DNA of 64,000 nucleotides from contig CAVTCB010000019.1 in NCBI GenBank assembly GCA_963733105.1, forward strand, positions 124,001 through 188,000, given 5' to 3'. The position numbers and the translations under genes were made by a program. Positions 37,201 through 48,522 of the stretch are shown piece after piece; the stretch's first letter is position 1; each line of letters starts with the position of its first letter. The stretch is from JAFAYN01 sp963733105 (lineage in GTDB: Bacteria > Gemmatimonadota > Gemmatimonadetes > Longimicrobiales > Longimicrobiaceae). Under the pieces are notes generated by a model that had not been told where the DNA came from, did not search any database, and was given only the letters and a program-made list of their open reading frames with translations.

Positions 37201-40200
37201 CGCTCTTCGAGAGCCTGCTGGTGTTCGAGAACTACCCGCTGGAGGACGTCCTGGGCCAGCGCGAGCGCCGCCTGCGGGTGCGCACGCTCGGAAGCCGGGA
37301 GCAGACGGGCTATCCGCTGACCCTGGCGGTGTTCCCCGGGGAGCGTATGGTGCTCCACGCCCAGTACGACCGGGCGCGCTTCGACGCGGATGCCGTGGAG
37401 CGGATGCTGGGGCACCTCGCCGCGCTGCTGCGGGGGATCGCCGCCCGTCCCGGGTCGCCGCTGGACGAGCTGCCGCTCCTGGACGCGGCCGAGCGCGTTC
37501 GGGTGGTGGAGGAGTGGAACGACACGGCGGCGGCGCGCCCGGCGCTCCCGGTGCACCGGCTCTTCGCGGAGCAGGCCGCGCGCACCCCCGCGGCCGTGGC
37601 GGTGAAGTGCGGCGCCGAGCGCGTCACCTACGCGGAGCTGGACGCGCGCGCCGGCCGCCTCGCCCGGCGGCTGCGGGCCCTGGGCGCCGGGCCGGAGGCA
37701 CGCGTGGGCGTCGCCCTGCGGCGCGGGGTGGACAGCGTGGCTGCGCTCCTCGCCGTCTGGAAGGCGGGGGCGGTGTACGTCCCGCTCGACCCGGCGTACC
37801 CCGCGGAGCGGCTGACGTACCTGCTGGAGGACTCCGGCGCCGCCGTCCTGGTGACGGACCGCGAGTCGGAGTCGCGCCTCCCCTCCACGCCGGCCCGCGT
37901 GGTCCGGGTGGACGAGGAGGGCGAGGCGCCGGGGGAGGAGGGCGCGGTCGGCCCCGGCGAGGAGGCCGGGTGCGGGTCGCTGGCGTACGTGATCTACACC
38001 TCGGGCTCCACCGGGCGGCCCAAGGGGGTGGGGGTGGAGCACGGGAGCCTGGCGAACCTCCTCCTGTCGGCGCGGGAGGCGATGGGGGAGGACGCGGGCG
38101 AGGTCCCCGCGCTGGCGCCGCTCTCCTTCGACATCTCGCTGTTCGAGGTCCTCTTCCCGCTCCTGGCGGGCGGCACGGCGCGGATCGTCCCGGCGGAGCG
38201 GGTGAGCGATCCGGACGCGCTGGCGGAAGAGGTCGCGGAAGCGGCCACGGTGCACGCCGTTCCCGCGCTGATGGGTCCCCTGGTGCGCGCGCTGCGCGGC
38301 CGCGGGGCGCCGGGGCCGCTCCGCTTCCTGGTGGGGGGCGACCGCATCCCCTCGGAGCTGGTGGCGGAGATGCGCGAGGCGTTCCCGGCGGCGCAGGTGC
38401 ACGTCATGTACGGCCCGACGGAGACGACGGTGCTGACGAGCACCCTGGCGGTCCCCGCCGGGGAGGCGGTGGCGGGGAGCACGATGGGTCGCCCGCTGGG
38501 GAACGTGCGCACGTACGTGTGCGACGCGTGGGGCGAGCCGGCGCCGGTGGGGGTCGCGGGGGAGCTGTACATCGGGGGCGTGCAGGTGGCGCGCGGGTAC
38601 CCGGGGCGGCCGGAGCTGACGGCGGAGAGGTTCCTCCCCGACCCGTTCGGGGGCGAGCCCGGCGCGCGGCTGTACCGCACGGGCGACCGCGTGCGCTGGC
38701 GTGCCGACGGGGTGCTGGAGTTCCTGGGGCGGACCGATTCGCAGGTGAAGGTGCGCGGCTTCCGGATCGAGCCCGGGGAGGTGGAGGCGGCGCTGGAGCG
38801 CCACCCGGCCGTCCTGGCCGCGGCGGTGGTGGTGCGCGAGGACGGGCCGGGGGAGCGGCGCCTGGTGGGCTACTACACGTCCGCGGGGGAGGCGCCGCCG
38901 GCGGCGGAGCTGCGGGCGCACCTGAAGGCGCAGCTGCCGGAGCACATGGTGCCGGCGGCGCTCGTGGCGCTGGAGCGTCTGCCGCTGACGGCGCACGGGA
39001 AGCTGGACCGCCGTGCCCTCCCCGCCCCGGAGGCGCGGATGGCGGACGGTGAGTACGAGAGGCCGCGGACGGAGGCCGAGGCAACCCTGGCGGGCGTCTG
39101 GGCCGAGGTCCTGAAGCGCGAGCGGGTGGGGGTGCACGACGACTTCTTCGAGCTGGGCGGAGACAGCATCCTCTCCATCCAGGTGGTCTCGCGCGCCCGG
39201 CGGGCAGGGCTGCACCTGACGCCGCGCCAGCTCTTCGAGAACCCCAGCGTGGCCGCGCTCGCCGCCGTCGTGGGCGTGGCGGCCGGCCCGGCGGCGGAGC
39301 AGGGGGCGGTCGTGGGCGAGGTGCCGCTCACCCCGGTGCAGCACGGGTTCTTCGAGCAGGAGGTCCCGGAGCGGCACCACTGGAACCTGCCGGTGCTCCT
39401 GACTCCCCGCGAGCCGCTGGAGCCGGCGGCGCTGGAGCGCGCGCTGTCTCGCCTCGCGGAGCACCACGACGCCCTGCGCATGCGCTTCCGGGAAGCAGAG
39501 GGGGCGTGGAAGCAGGAGAACGCGCCGGCCGGCGCCCCCGTGCCGCTGGACGTGCTCGACCTGTCGGCGCTCCCGGAGGCGGAGCGTGCCGCGGCCATCG
39601 AGCGCGAGGGGGCCCGCGTGCAGCGGAGCCTCGACCTGGCGGACGGGCCGCTCTTCCGGGCGGCGCTCTTCGGCCTGGGAGCCGGGGGGCAGCGGCTCCT
39701 CCTCGTCGCGCACCACCTGGTGATGGACGGCGTCTCCTGGCGCGTGCTCACGGAGGACCTGGCGACCGCGCTCGCCGGGGAGCCGCTTCCCGCCCAAGAC
39801 CACCTCGTTCCGGGAGTGGGCGCTGCGGCTGGCGGAGCACACCGCACGGGGCGGCTTCGACGGCCAGCTCCCCTACTGGACCGATCCCTCGCGCGCCGGC
39901 GTGCCCCGGGTCCCGGTGGACCACGCGGCGGGAGAGGCCCGGCCGCCCGAGCCGCGCACCCTCGCCGTGGAGCTGGACGGGGAGGCCACCCGGGCGCTCC
40001 TGCGCGACGTGCCGCAGGCGTACCGCACGCAGGTCAACGACGCCCTCCTCGCCGCGCTGGCCCGCTCGCTGGCGGAGTGGACCGGGAGCCCGCGCGTGGG
40101 CGTTGAGCTGGAGGGGCACGGCCGCGAGGAGCACCTGCTGGAGGGCGTGGACCTGTCGCGCACCGTCGGCTGGTTCACCACGCTGTACCCGGTGGTGCTG

Positions 40201-43200
40201 GAGGCGGGCGGCTCGCCGGAGGAGACGCTCAAGCGCGTCAAGGAGCGGCTGCGCGCGGTCCCGGAGCGGGGGGTCGGCTACGGCGCGCTCCTCTACCTGG
40301 GCGGCGACGGGACGCGGGCCCGCCTGTCCGCGCTCCCACGCCCCGAAGTGGCCTTCAACTACCTGGGGCAGCTCGACGTGGGCGGCGCGGAGCGGGGCCC
40401 CCTTCGCGCTGGCTCCCGAGGCGGCCGGGCCGTCGGTCGCGCGGGGCGGGCGGAGCCCCCACCTGCTCACCGTCAACGCCTCCGTCGCGGGCGGGCGGCT
40501 GCGCGCGGCCTGGAGCTTCGACGCGGCCGTGCACCGCCCGGAGACGGTGGAGCGGCTGGCGGAGCGCTTCACGGCGGAGCTGCGGGCGCTGGTGGCGCAC
40601 TGCGCCTCGCCCGGGGCGGGCGGCTACACGCCGAGCGACTTCCCGCTGGCAGGGGTGGACCGGGCCTCGCTGGACCGGCTGCTGGGGAGCGAGCGTGGGA
40701 TCGAGGACGTGTATCCCCTCACCCCCATGCAGGAGGGGATGCTCTTCCACTCGCTGTACGAGGAGGGGGGGAGCGCGTACCTGGGCCAGTTCCGCTTCGA
40801 CCTGGACGGCCCGCTCGACGCGGAGGCGTTCCGGGCCGCCTGGCAGGGGGTGCTGGACCGGCACTCCGCGCTGCGCACCTCGTTCGCGTGGGAGGGGATC
40901 GACCGGCCGCTGCAGACGGTGCGGCAGCGCGTGGAGATTCCCTTCGAGACGCTCGACTGGCGGGACGCCGGGGCGGGGGAGCGGGAGGCGCGGATGGAGG
41001 CGTGGCTGCGCGAGGACCGCGCGCACCGCTTCGACCTGGGGCGGGCGCCGCTGATGCGCGTCACCCTGTTCCGCCTGGACGAGGGCCTCCACCACTTCGT
41101 CTGGACGCACCACCACATGGTCCTCGACGGGTGGAGCCTGTCGCTGGTGTATCGCGACGTCGTCGCGGTGTACGCCGCGCGCCTCCGCGGCGTGGCGGCG
41201 GAGCCGGCGCGCGGCCGCCCCTACCGCGAGTACGTGGCCTGGCTCCTCGCGCGCGACGAGGCCGGGGCGGAGGGCTTCTGGCGCGGGGCGCTGGCCGGCG
41301 CCCCCGTCCCCACCCCCTTCGGCGTGGACCGCCCCGCCGGCGCGGAAGCGGATCACGGGGAGGGGATGCGCCTCCGCGCGATGGGCGGGGGCGCCTCGGC
41401 GGCGGTGCGCGAGGCGGCGCGGCGCCACGGGCTCACGCCAAACACCCTGGTGCAGGGTGCCTGGGCGCTCCTCCTGTCGCGCTACTCCGGGGAGGAGGAC
41501 GTGGTCTTCGGCGCCACCGTCTCCGGTCGCCCGGCGGAGCTGGAGGGGGCGGGGGAGATGGTGGGCCTCTTCATCAACACCCTCCCGGTCCGCGCGCGGG
41601 TCGCCCCGGAGGAGGGCGTCCTCCCCTGGCTGCGCGGGCTCCAGGCACGCCAGGCGGAGCTGCGCGAGCACGAGCACACCCCGCTGGCCTCGGTGCAGCG
41701 GTGGAGCGGCGTCCCGGCGGGCGAGCGCCTCTTCGAGAGCATCCTGGTCTTCCAGAACTACCCCCTGGAGGACGCCACGGCCGGGGGGGACCACGAGCTC
41801 CGGGTGGAGCCCCGCGGCGGGATCGAGGAGGGCGGCTTCCCGCTCACCCTCTCCGTCACCCCCGGCGAGCGGATCGTCGTCAAGGCGGAGTACGCCCTGG
41901 CGCGCTTCGACGCGGGCACGGTCGAGCGGATGCTGGAGCACCTGGAGACCGTGCTGGGCGCGCTGGCGGGCGCCCCGGAGGCGCGCGTCGGCGACGTCGC
42001 GCTGGCCGGTGACGCCGAGCGGCGCCGGCTGCTGGAGGAGTGGAACGGCGCCCCCGCCGCCTTCCCCCGCGACGTGCTGGTCCACGACCTGATCTCGGCG
42101 CGCGCCGCCGCGGCGCCCGGCGCCGTGGCCGTGGCGCAGGGCGCGCGCACCCTGAGCTACGCGGAGCTGGACGCCGCCGCCGCCCGCCTCGCGCTCCGGC
42201 TGCGCGCCCTGGGCGTCGGGCCGGAGGCGCGGGTGGCGCTGGTGCTGGACCGCTCTCCGGAGCTGGCCGTGGCCGTGCTCGCCGTGCTCCGGGCGGGCGG
42301 CGCCTTCGTCCCCCTGGACCCGGACTACCCCGCCGGGCGCCTCGCCTTCGTCCTGCGCGACAGCGACGCCGCGCTGGTGCTGACCCGCGCCGACCTCGCC
42401 GGGAGGCTCCCGGAGCACCGGGGGCGGGTGGTGCTGGTGGAGGCGGAGACCGGCGGGGAGGTGGAGACGGCTCCGTGCTCCGTCCACCCCGACAACCTGG
42501 CCTACGCCATCTACACCTCCGGCTCCACCGGCCGCCCCAAGGCCGCCATGGTCAGCCACCGCTCGCTGGCGGCGTACGCCCGGGCCATGCGCGCCGAGCT
42601 GCGGCTGTCTCCGGACGACCGGGTCCTCCAGTTCGCCTCGCCGGGGTTCGACGTGGTGGTCGAGGAGCTGTTCCCGGCGTGGACCGCGGGGGCAGCGGTG
42701 GTCTTCCCGGAGGGGGAGGATCTGGGCTCCCCCGCCGAGCTGATGCGCCTGGTGGAGGCCCGGGGCGTCACCGGGTTCGAGCTCCCCACCGCCTACTGGC
42801 ACGAGTGCGTCCGCCAGCTCGCGGAGGACGGGCTCCGGCTCCCCGCGTGCGTGCGCTGGGTGATCGTGGGCGGGGAGCGGGTGCTCCCGGAGCGGCTGCG
42901 CGCCTGGGCCGGGCTGGGGGTGCCGCTGGTGCACGTCTTCGGGCTCACGGAGACCACCGTCACCTCCGCCACGCTCCGCCTGGAGGCGGGGGACGACGGG
43001 TCGCGCTGGCCCAACCTCCCCATCGGGACGCCGACGGAGAGCTCGCGCGTCTACGTCCTGGACCGTGCCGGCCACCCGGCTCCCATGGGAGTTCCCGGCG
43101 AGCTGTGGGTGGGCGGGGAGGGCGTGGCCCGCGGCTACCTGGGCCGCCCGGAGCTGACCGCGGAGCGCTACGTCCCCGACCCGTTCGGTGCGCCCGGGGC

Positions 43201-46200
43201 GCGCGCGTACCGCACCGGCGACCGGGTGCGCTGGCTGGCCGACGGAAAGCTGGAGTTCCTGGGCCGCATCGACCAGCAGGTCAAGGTGCGCGGCTTCCGC
43301 ATCGAGCCGGCGGAGGTGGAGGCCGTCCTCGCGGAGCACCCCGGCGTCGGCGAGGCCGTGGTCGTGGTCCGCGACGCGGGCGGCGGTGACCGGCGCCTGG
43401 TGGCGTACCTGGTCCCCGCGGAGGGCGCCGCGCCCCCCGTCGCCGAGCTGCGGGAGCACGTCGCGCGCGCTCTCCCGGCGTACATGGTCCCCTCCGCGTT
43501 CGTCGCGCTGGATCGCCTTCCCCTGACTCCGCACGGCAAGCTGGACCGCCGCGCCCTCCCGGACCCGGACGCGGGCTCCCTCGCCCCGGAGGCGCCCTAC
43601 GAGGCGCCGGGGACCGCGGCGGAGCGCGCGCTGGCCGCGGTGTGGGCCGAGGTGCTGCGCGTGGAGCGGGTGGGGGTCCGCGACAACTTCTTCGAGCTGG
43701 GCGGCGACTCCATCCTCTCCATCCAGGTGGTCTCGCGCGCCCGGCGGGCGGGGCTGCACCTGTCCCCGCGGCAGCTCTTCGAGAACCCCACCGTCGCCGC
43801 GCTGGCCGCGCTGGCGGGCGCCCCGGCCGGGCCCGGGGCGGAGCAGGGCGAGGTCGCGGGGGAGGTGGAGCTCACCCCGGTGCAGCACTGGTTCTTCGAG
43901 CAGGAAGTGCCGGAGCCGCACCACTGGAACATGCCGCTCCTCCTGGTCCCCGGGGAGCCGCTGGACGCCGCCGCGCTGGAGGAGGCCCTGGCGCGCCTGG
44001 CCACGCACCACGACGCGCTGCGGACGCGCTTCCGCCGCGCCGGCGGCGGGTGGCGGCAGGAGGTGGCCCCGGCCGGCGCGAGGGTCCCGGTGGAGACCCT
44101 GGACCTTTCCGCGCTCCCGGAGGCGGAGCGCGCCGCGGCCATCGAGCGCGAGGGAGCGCGCGTGCAGCGGAGCCTGGAGCTGGCGGAGGGGCCGCTCTTC
44201 CGCGCGGCGCTCTTCGGGCTCGGAGGCGGAGCGCAGCGCCTCCTCCTCGTCGTGCACCACCTGGTGGTGGACGGCGTCTCCTGGCGCGTCCTGGTGGAGG
44301 ACCTGGAGACGGCGCTGGCCGGGGGCGCGCTCCCTCCGAAGACCACCTCCTTCCGCGCCTGGGCCCACCGCCTGGGGGAGCACGCGCGCGCCGGCGGCTT
44401 CGACGCCGAGATCCCCTTCTGGACCGATCCGGCGCGGGCGGAGGCCGCCGCGCTCCCGGTCGACTTCGAGGGCGCCGCGCCGACGCACGCCACCCTGCGC
44501 CAGGCCGCCGTCTCGCTGGACGAGCCGACCACGCGGGCGCTGCTCCGGGACGCCCCCCGGGCGTACCGCACCCGGGTCGACGACGTCCTCCTCACCGCGC
44601 TGGCCCGCGTCCTGGAGGGGTGGAGCGGCGGGCGCGGCGCGCTGGTGGAGCTGGAGGGGCACGGGCGCGAGGAGCACCGGTTCGAGGGAGTGGACCTGTC
44701 GCGCACCGTCGGCTGGTTCACCACGCAGTTCCCGGTGCTCCTGAGCCCGGGCGTGGACGCCCCGCCCGGAGAGGCCCTCAAGGCGGTCAAGGAACGGCTC
44801 CGCGCCGTCCCGCACCGGGGGATCGGCTACGGCGCGCTGCGCTGGCTCTCCGCCGACCCGGAGACCCGGGCCCGCCTGGCGGCCCTCCCCCGGCCGCAGG
44901 TCGCGTTCAACTACCTGGGCCGGATCGACGAGGGCGCCGGGGACGGCGGGGAGGCGCCGTTCACCCTCGCCCGGGAGGGAGTCGGGGCGTCGGAGAGCCC
45001 GGAGGGGCGGCCCGCGCACCCGCTGGCCTTCAACGCCCGCGTGGCGGGCGGGCGGCTGCACGTCTCCCTCGTCTTCAGCGAGGCCGTGCACCGGCGCCAG
45101 ACCGCCGAGCGCCTGGCGGGCGCCTTCCTGGCGGAGCTGCGCGCGCTGGTGGAGCACTGCGCGTCGCCGGAGGCGGGCGGGTGCACGCCGGGCGACTTCC
45201 CCCTGGCCGGGCTGGACCAGGCGGGGCTCGACCGGCTGGTGGGGAGCGGGCGCGACGTGGAGGACGTGTACCCGCTCTCCCCCATGCAGGAGGGGATGCT
45301 CTTCCACACCCTCCTGGAGCCGGGCGGGGGCGCGTACGTGGGGCAGCAGGGCTTCGCGCTGCGCGGGGTGCTGGACCGGGACGCCTTCCGGCGCGCCTGG
45401 GAGTCCGTCGTGGCGCGGCACACGGCGCTGCGCAGCGCCTTCGCCTGGGAGGGGCTGGAGCGCCCCCTCCAGACGGTGCGCCGCCGGGTGGAGGTGGAGC
45501 TGCGCGAGGAGGACTGGCGGGACGCGTCCCCGGCGGAGCGGGCGGAGCGGCTGGACGCATTCCTCCGGGAGGACCGCTCCCGCGGGCTCGACCCCGCGCG
45601 GGCGCCGCTGATGCGGCTGGCGCTGTTCCGCACGGGCGACGCGGAGCACCACCTGGTGTGGACCTTCCACCAGATGATGCTGGACGGGTGGAGCCTCCCG
45701 CTGGTGTTCCGCGAGGCGGCCGCGGCGTACGACGCGTTCCGGCAGGGGCGCGAGCCGTCGCTCCCCGCGGCGCGCCCGTACCGCGACTACGTGGCCTGGC
45801 TCCAGCGGCGGGACGACGCGGGGGCGGAGCGCTTCTGGCGCGCCGAGCTGGCGGGCTTCTCCGCGCCCACCCCGCTGGTGGTGGACCGCCCGGCGGGAGC
45901 CGGTGAGGCCGGCCACGGCGCCGCGGCCCTCCGCCTGGACGAGGCGGCGACGTGGGCGCTGCACGCGGCGGCGCGGCGCGAGGGGCTCACCCCGAACACG
46001 CTGGTGCAGGGAGCGTGGGCGCTGCTGCTGTCGCGCTACTCCGGCGAGGCGGACGTGGTGTTCGGGGTCACCACCTCCGGCCGCCCCGCCGAGCTGGAGG
46101 GGGTGGAGGAGGCGGTCGGGCTCTTCATCAACACCCTCCCCGCCCGGGTGCGGATCGTCCCGGAGGCGCCGCTGGGCGGCTGGCTCCGCCGCATCCAGGA

Positions 46201-48522
46201 GCGGCAGGCCGCGTTCCGGGAGCACGAGCACGTCCCCCTGGTCCGGGTGCAGCGCTGGAGCGCCGTCCCCGCGGGGCGGCCGCTGTTCGAGAGCCTGGTG
46301 GTGTTCGAGAACTACCCGGTGGAGGGCGTTCCCGGCGGGGGCGGGGGCGGGCTGGAGATCCACCCCGTCGACGCCCGCGAGCAGGGGAACTACCCGCTCA
46401 CGCTGGTGGTCCTCCCCGGGGCGCGGCTCACGCTGGACGCGCAGTACGACCGGGCCCGGCTGGACGGCGGCGCCGTGGAGCGGATGCTCGGGCACCTCCG
46501 CAACCTCCTGGCGGGGATGGCCGCCGCCACCGCGGACGCCCCGCTCTCCGCCCTCTCCCTGCTGGACGGGGAGGAGCGGCGCGCCCTGGTCGCCGCGGGG
46601 CTCGCCGCCGTGCCGGAGCTGCCGCGCGGCCCGTCGATCCACGCCCTGTTCGAGGCGGCGGCCCGGCGCGCGCCGGACGCGGCGGCCGTCACCTTCGAGG
46701 GGGAGCCGCTGGCCTACGGCGAGCTGAACCGGCGCGCCAACCTCCTCGCGCACCACCTCCGCTCGCGCGGGGTGGGGCCGGAGGTCCGCGTCGCCCTCCT
46801 GCTGGAGCGCGGCCCGGAGATGGTGGTCGCCATGCTCGCCGTCCTCAAGGCCGGGGGCGCCTACGTCCCCGTGGACCCCTCGGCGCCCGCCGACCGGGTG
46901 CGCTGGGTCCTGGAGGACTGCGGGGCGCCGCTGGTCCTCACGCAGCGGGCGCTGGCCGGCACCCTCCCGGACGGCGGCGCGGAGGCCGTGCTGCTGGACG
47001 CGGAGTGGCCGCGGATCGCCGCGGGGCCGGCGCACGATCCGGAGGGCGGGGCGGGGCCGGACGGCCTGGCGTACGTGATCTACACCTCCGGCTCCACCGG
47101 CACCCCAAAGGGGGTCCAGGTGGAGCACCACTCCGTCGTCCGGCTCTTCCGCGCCACGGAGGAGTGGTTCGGCTTCGGCCCGCAGGACGTGTGGACGCTG
47201 TTCCACTCGTACGCCTTCGACTTCTCCGTCTGGGAGGCGTGGGGCGCGCTGCTGTACGGCGGACGCCTGGTGGTGGTCCCCGCCGCGACCAGCCGCGACC
47301 CGGAGGCGTTCCACGCGCTGGTGGCCAGGGAAGGGGTCACGGTGCTGAGCCAGACCCCCTCCGCCTTCCGTCCCTTCGCCGAGGTGGACGGGGAGCGCGG
47401 GGGGAGCTGGCGCTTCGCCTGGTGGTGTTCGGCGGGGAGGCGCTGGAGCCGTCGAGCCTGCGCCCCTGGGTCGCCCGGCACGGCGATGCGCAGCCGCGGC
47501 TGGTGAACATGTACGGGATCACCGAGACCACCGTCCACGTCACCTGCCGCCCCCTCACGCGCGCCGACGTGGACGGGGAGGTGGGGAGCGTGATCGGCGT
47601 CCCCATCCCCGACCTGAGCCTCCACCTGCTGGGCCCCGACGGGGAGCCGGTGCCGGTGGGCGTGCCGGGGGAGATCTGCGTGGGCGGGGCAGGAGTGGCG
47701 CGCGGCTACCTGAACCGCCCGGAGCTGACCGCCGAGCGCTTCGTCGGCGACCCGTTCGGGGAGGGGAGGCTGTACCGCAGCGGCGACCTGGCGCGCCGCC
47801 GCGCCGACGGGGAGCTGGAGTACCTGGGCCGCGCCGACAGCCAGGTCAAGGTGCGCGGCTTCCGCATCGAGCCCGGCGAGGTGGAGGCCGCGTTGCGAGC
47901 CCTCCCGGGGGTGCGCGACGCGGTGGTGGTGGCCCGCGCGGACGGCTCCGGGGACCTCCGCCTGGTCGGCTACGTGGTGGGTGGCGAGGAGGGTGCTCCC
48001 CCGGCCGACGCGATGCGGGAGGCGCTGCGCGGACGGCTCCCGGAGTACATGGTCCCCTCCGCGCTGGTCCCCCTGGAGGCGATCCCCCTCACCGCCAACG
48101 GCAAGACCGACCGGGCCGCGCTCCCCGCGCCGGAGGGCGCCGCCGCCTCCGCCGGGGCGTACGTGGCGCCGCGCACGCCCGAGGAGGAGGCGCTGGCCGC
48201 CATCTGGGCGGAGGTGCTGGGGGTGGAGCGCGTGGGCGTGCACCAGGACTTCTTCGAGGCGGGAGGGCACTCGCTCCTGGTGATGCGCGTGGTCTCGCGG
48301 GTCCGGGAGCGCTTCCGCGTGGACCTCCCCCTGAGCGCGTTCTTCGACGCCCCCACCGTGGCCGGACTGGCCGCGGAGGTGGCCCGCCGGGCTCCCGTCC
48401 CGCCGCCCGCCGACTCCGCGCCGTCCGCCGCGGTGCTCCCGGACGACGTGGACGACCTTTCCGAGGAGGAGCTGGACGCGCTGCTGGCGAGCCTGGCCGC
48501 CGAGGAGGAGCCGGAGTCGTGA
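25246..48522 (+). CDS. NRPS1, six-module nonribosomal peptide synthetase (frame broken eight times)
   Basis: A ~7,750-residue multienzyme that activates amino acids as adenylates, loads them on carrier domains and condenses them. Domain order: C-A-T / C-A-T / C-A-T-E / C-A-T-E / C-A-T-E / C-A-T, then an acidic tail (LSEEELDALLASL) that may dock with NRPS2. GTG 25246 is the first start before the C-domain motif YPLAPLQKGLLFH and lies 80 bases behind the promoter. As given, the frame is broken near 26372 (-1), 26663 (+1), 29621 (-1), 30621 (-1), 31750 (+1), 39790 (+1), 40397 (+1) and 47402 (-1). Conserved domain sequence resumes at once each time, so I annotate one gene. The TGA overlaps the GTG of NRPS2. 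Product unknown; probably a peptide with three consecutive D residues. Confidence 0.9.
25290..28390 (+). other. NRPS1 module 1: C-A-T, Val-like
   Basis: C1 (25290-26620) opens with YPLAPLQKGLLFH, the type usually found after an E domain or as a starter, and has an intact HHAVVDG (25699-25719). A1 (26671-28140) has YVIYTSGSTGRPKG (from 27100) and NGYGPSECTVF. Read by eye against GrsA, the pocket code is DVLWMGGVFK, nearest to Val-type codes such as DAFWIGGTFK. T1 (28180-28390) has the pantetheine Ser in LGGHSLL (28273-28275). Two frame breaks fall at the C-A border (26365-26379, 26655-26671). A first C domain of this type suggests acyl loading or a donor supplied in trans. Confidence 0.85.
28456..31555 (+). 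other. NRPS1 module 2: C-A-T, specificity unresolved
   Basis: C2 (28456-29790) is LCL type (LSFAQQRLWFIHQMEPES) with HHVVGDG at 28855-28875. A2 (29836-31300) has FDASVADLF and NGYGATEASI; the code by eye is DAAKVGGIRK, with two basic pocket residues that might suit an acidic or amide side chain, but I know no match. T2 (31340-31555) has LGGHSLL with Ser at 31433-31435. Frame breaks lie at 29611-29631 and in the G6 run 30618-30623. Confidence 0.8.
31615..36120 (+). other. NRPS1 module 3: C-A-T-E, Thr-like, D-residue
   Basis: C3 (31615-32960, LCL, HHVVSDG at 32004-32024) is interrupted by one extra base near 31750. A3 (32988-34470) has HSYAFDFSVWE and NMYGITETTVH; the code DFWSVGMVHK is close to the Thr code DFWNIGMVHK. 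T3 (34510-34720) carries GGDSILS (Ser 34611-34613), the form usual before E domains. E3 (34770-36120) has HHLVVDG (35166-35186), EGHGRE and FNYLGQ, so the residue should be epimerised. Confidence 0.85.
36183..40660 (+). other. NRPS1 module 4: C-A-T-E, specificity unresolved, D-residue
   Basis: C4 (36183-37520) opens YPLTPMQEGMLFH, as expected after an E domain, with HHLVLDG at 36582-36602. A4 (37548-39030) gives code DIFALGMVLK, which I cannot match; it may suit a small residue. The A-domain C-terminal region (38830-39030) is almost identical to that of A3. T4 (39075-39280) has GGDSILS. E4 (39322-40660) has HHLVMDG (39711-39731) and carries two frame breaks (39788-39791, 40392-40402). Confidence 0.8.
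40712..45200 (+). other. NRPS1 module 5: C-A-T-E, specificity unresolved, D-residue
   Basis: C5 (40712-42040) is post-E type with HHMVLDG at 41111-41131. A5 (42079-43580) differs from the others: FDVVVEELFPAW, ELPTAYWHEC and VFGLTETTVT. Its code DVEEIGVVTK has two acidic pocket residues, which could hold a basic or polar side chain; no known match. T5 (43610-43815) has GGDSILS (Ser 43709-43711). E5 (43867-45200) has HHLVVDG at 44255-44275, EGHGRE and FNYLGR. No frame breaks in this module. Confidence 0.8.
45269..48522 (+). other. NRPS1 module 6: C-A-T plus acidic tail, Thr-like
   Basis: C6 (45269-46600) is post-E type, but its active-site motif reads HQMMLDG (45668-45688) in place of HHxxxDG: the second, catalytic His is Gln. 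A6 (46633-48135) has code DFWSVGMVHK, the same as A3 (Thr-like), and is broken by one missing G in the run 47399-47404. T6 (48175-48380) has AGGHSLL (Ser 48271-48273). The last ~40 residues are acidic and helical (LSEEELDALLASL), typical of NRPS C-terminal docking segments. Confidence 0.8.

Noticed and set aside
29663..39052. Plus-strand open frame of 3,129 codons
   Set aside because: Only 30623-31750 is real NRPS sequence; the rest is an out-of-frame shadow (Gly/Arg/Ala-rich, no motifs).
31257..39842. Minus-strand open frame of 2,861 codons over NRPS1
   Set aside because: Same reason: shadow of the long unbroken stretch of modules 3-4.
30618..47404. Programmed ribosomal frameshifting in NRPS1
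   Set aside because: Shifts occur in both directions at many unrelated sites without a shared slippery sequence or following structure; indel errors explain them more simply.
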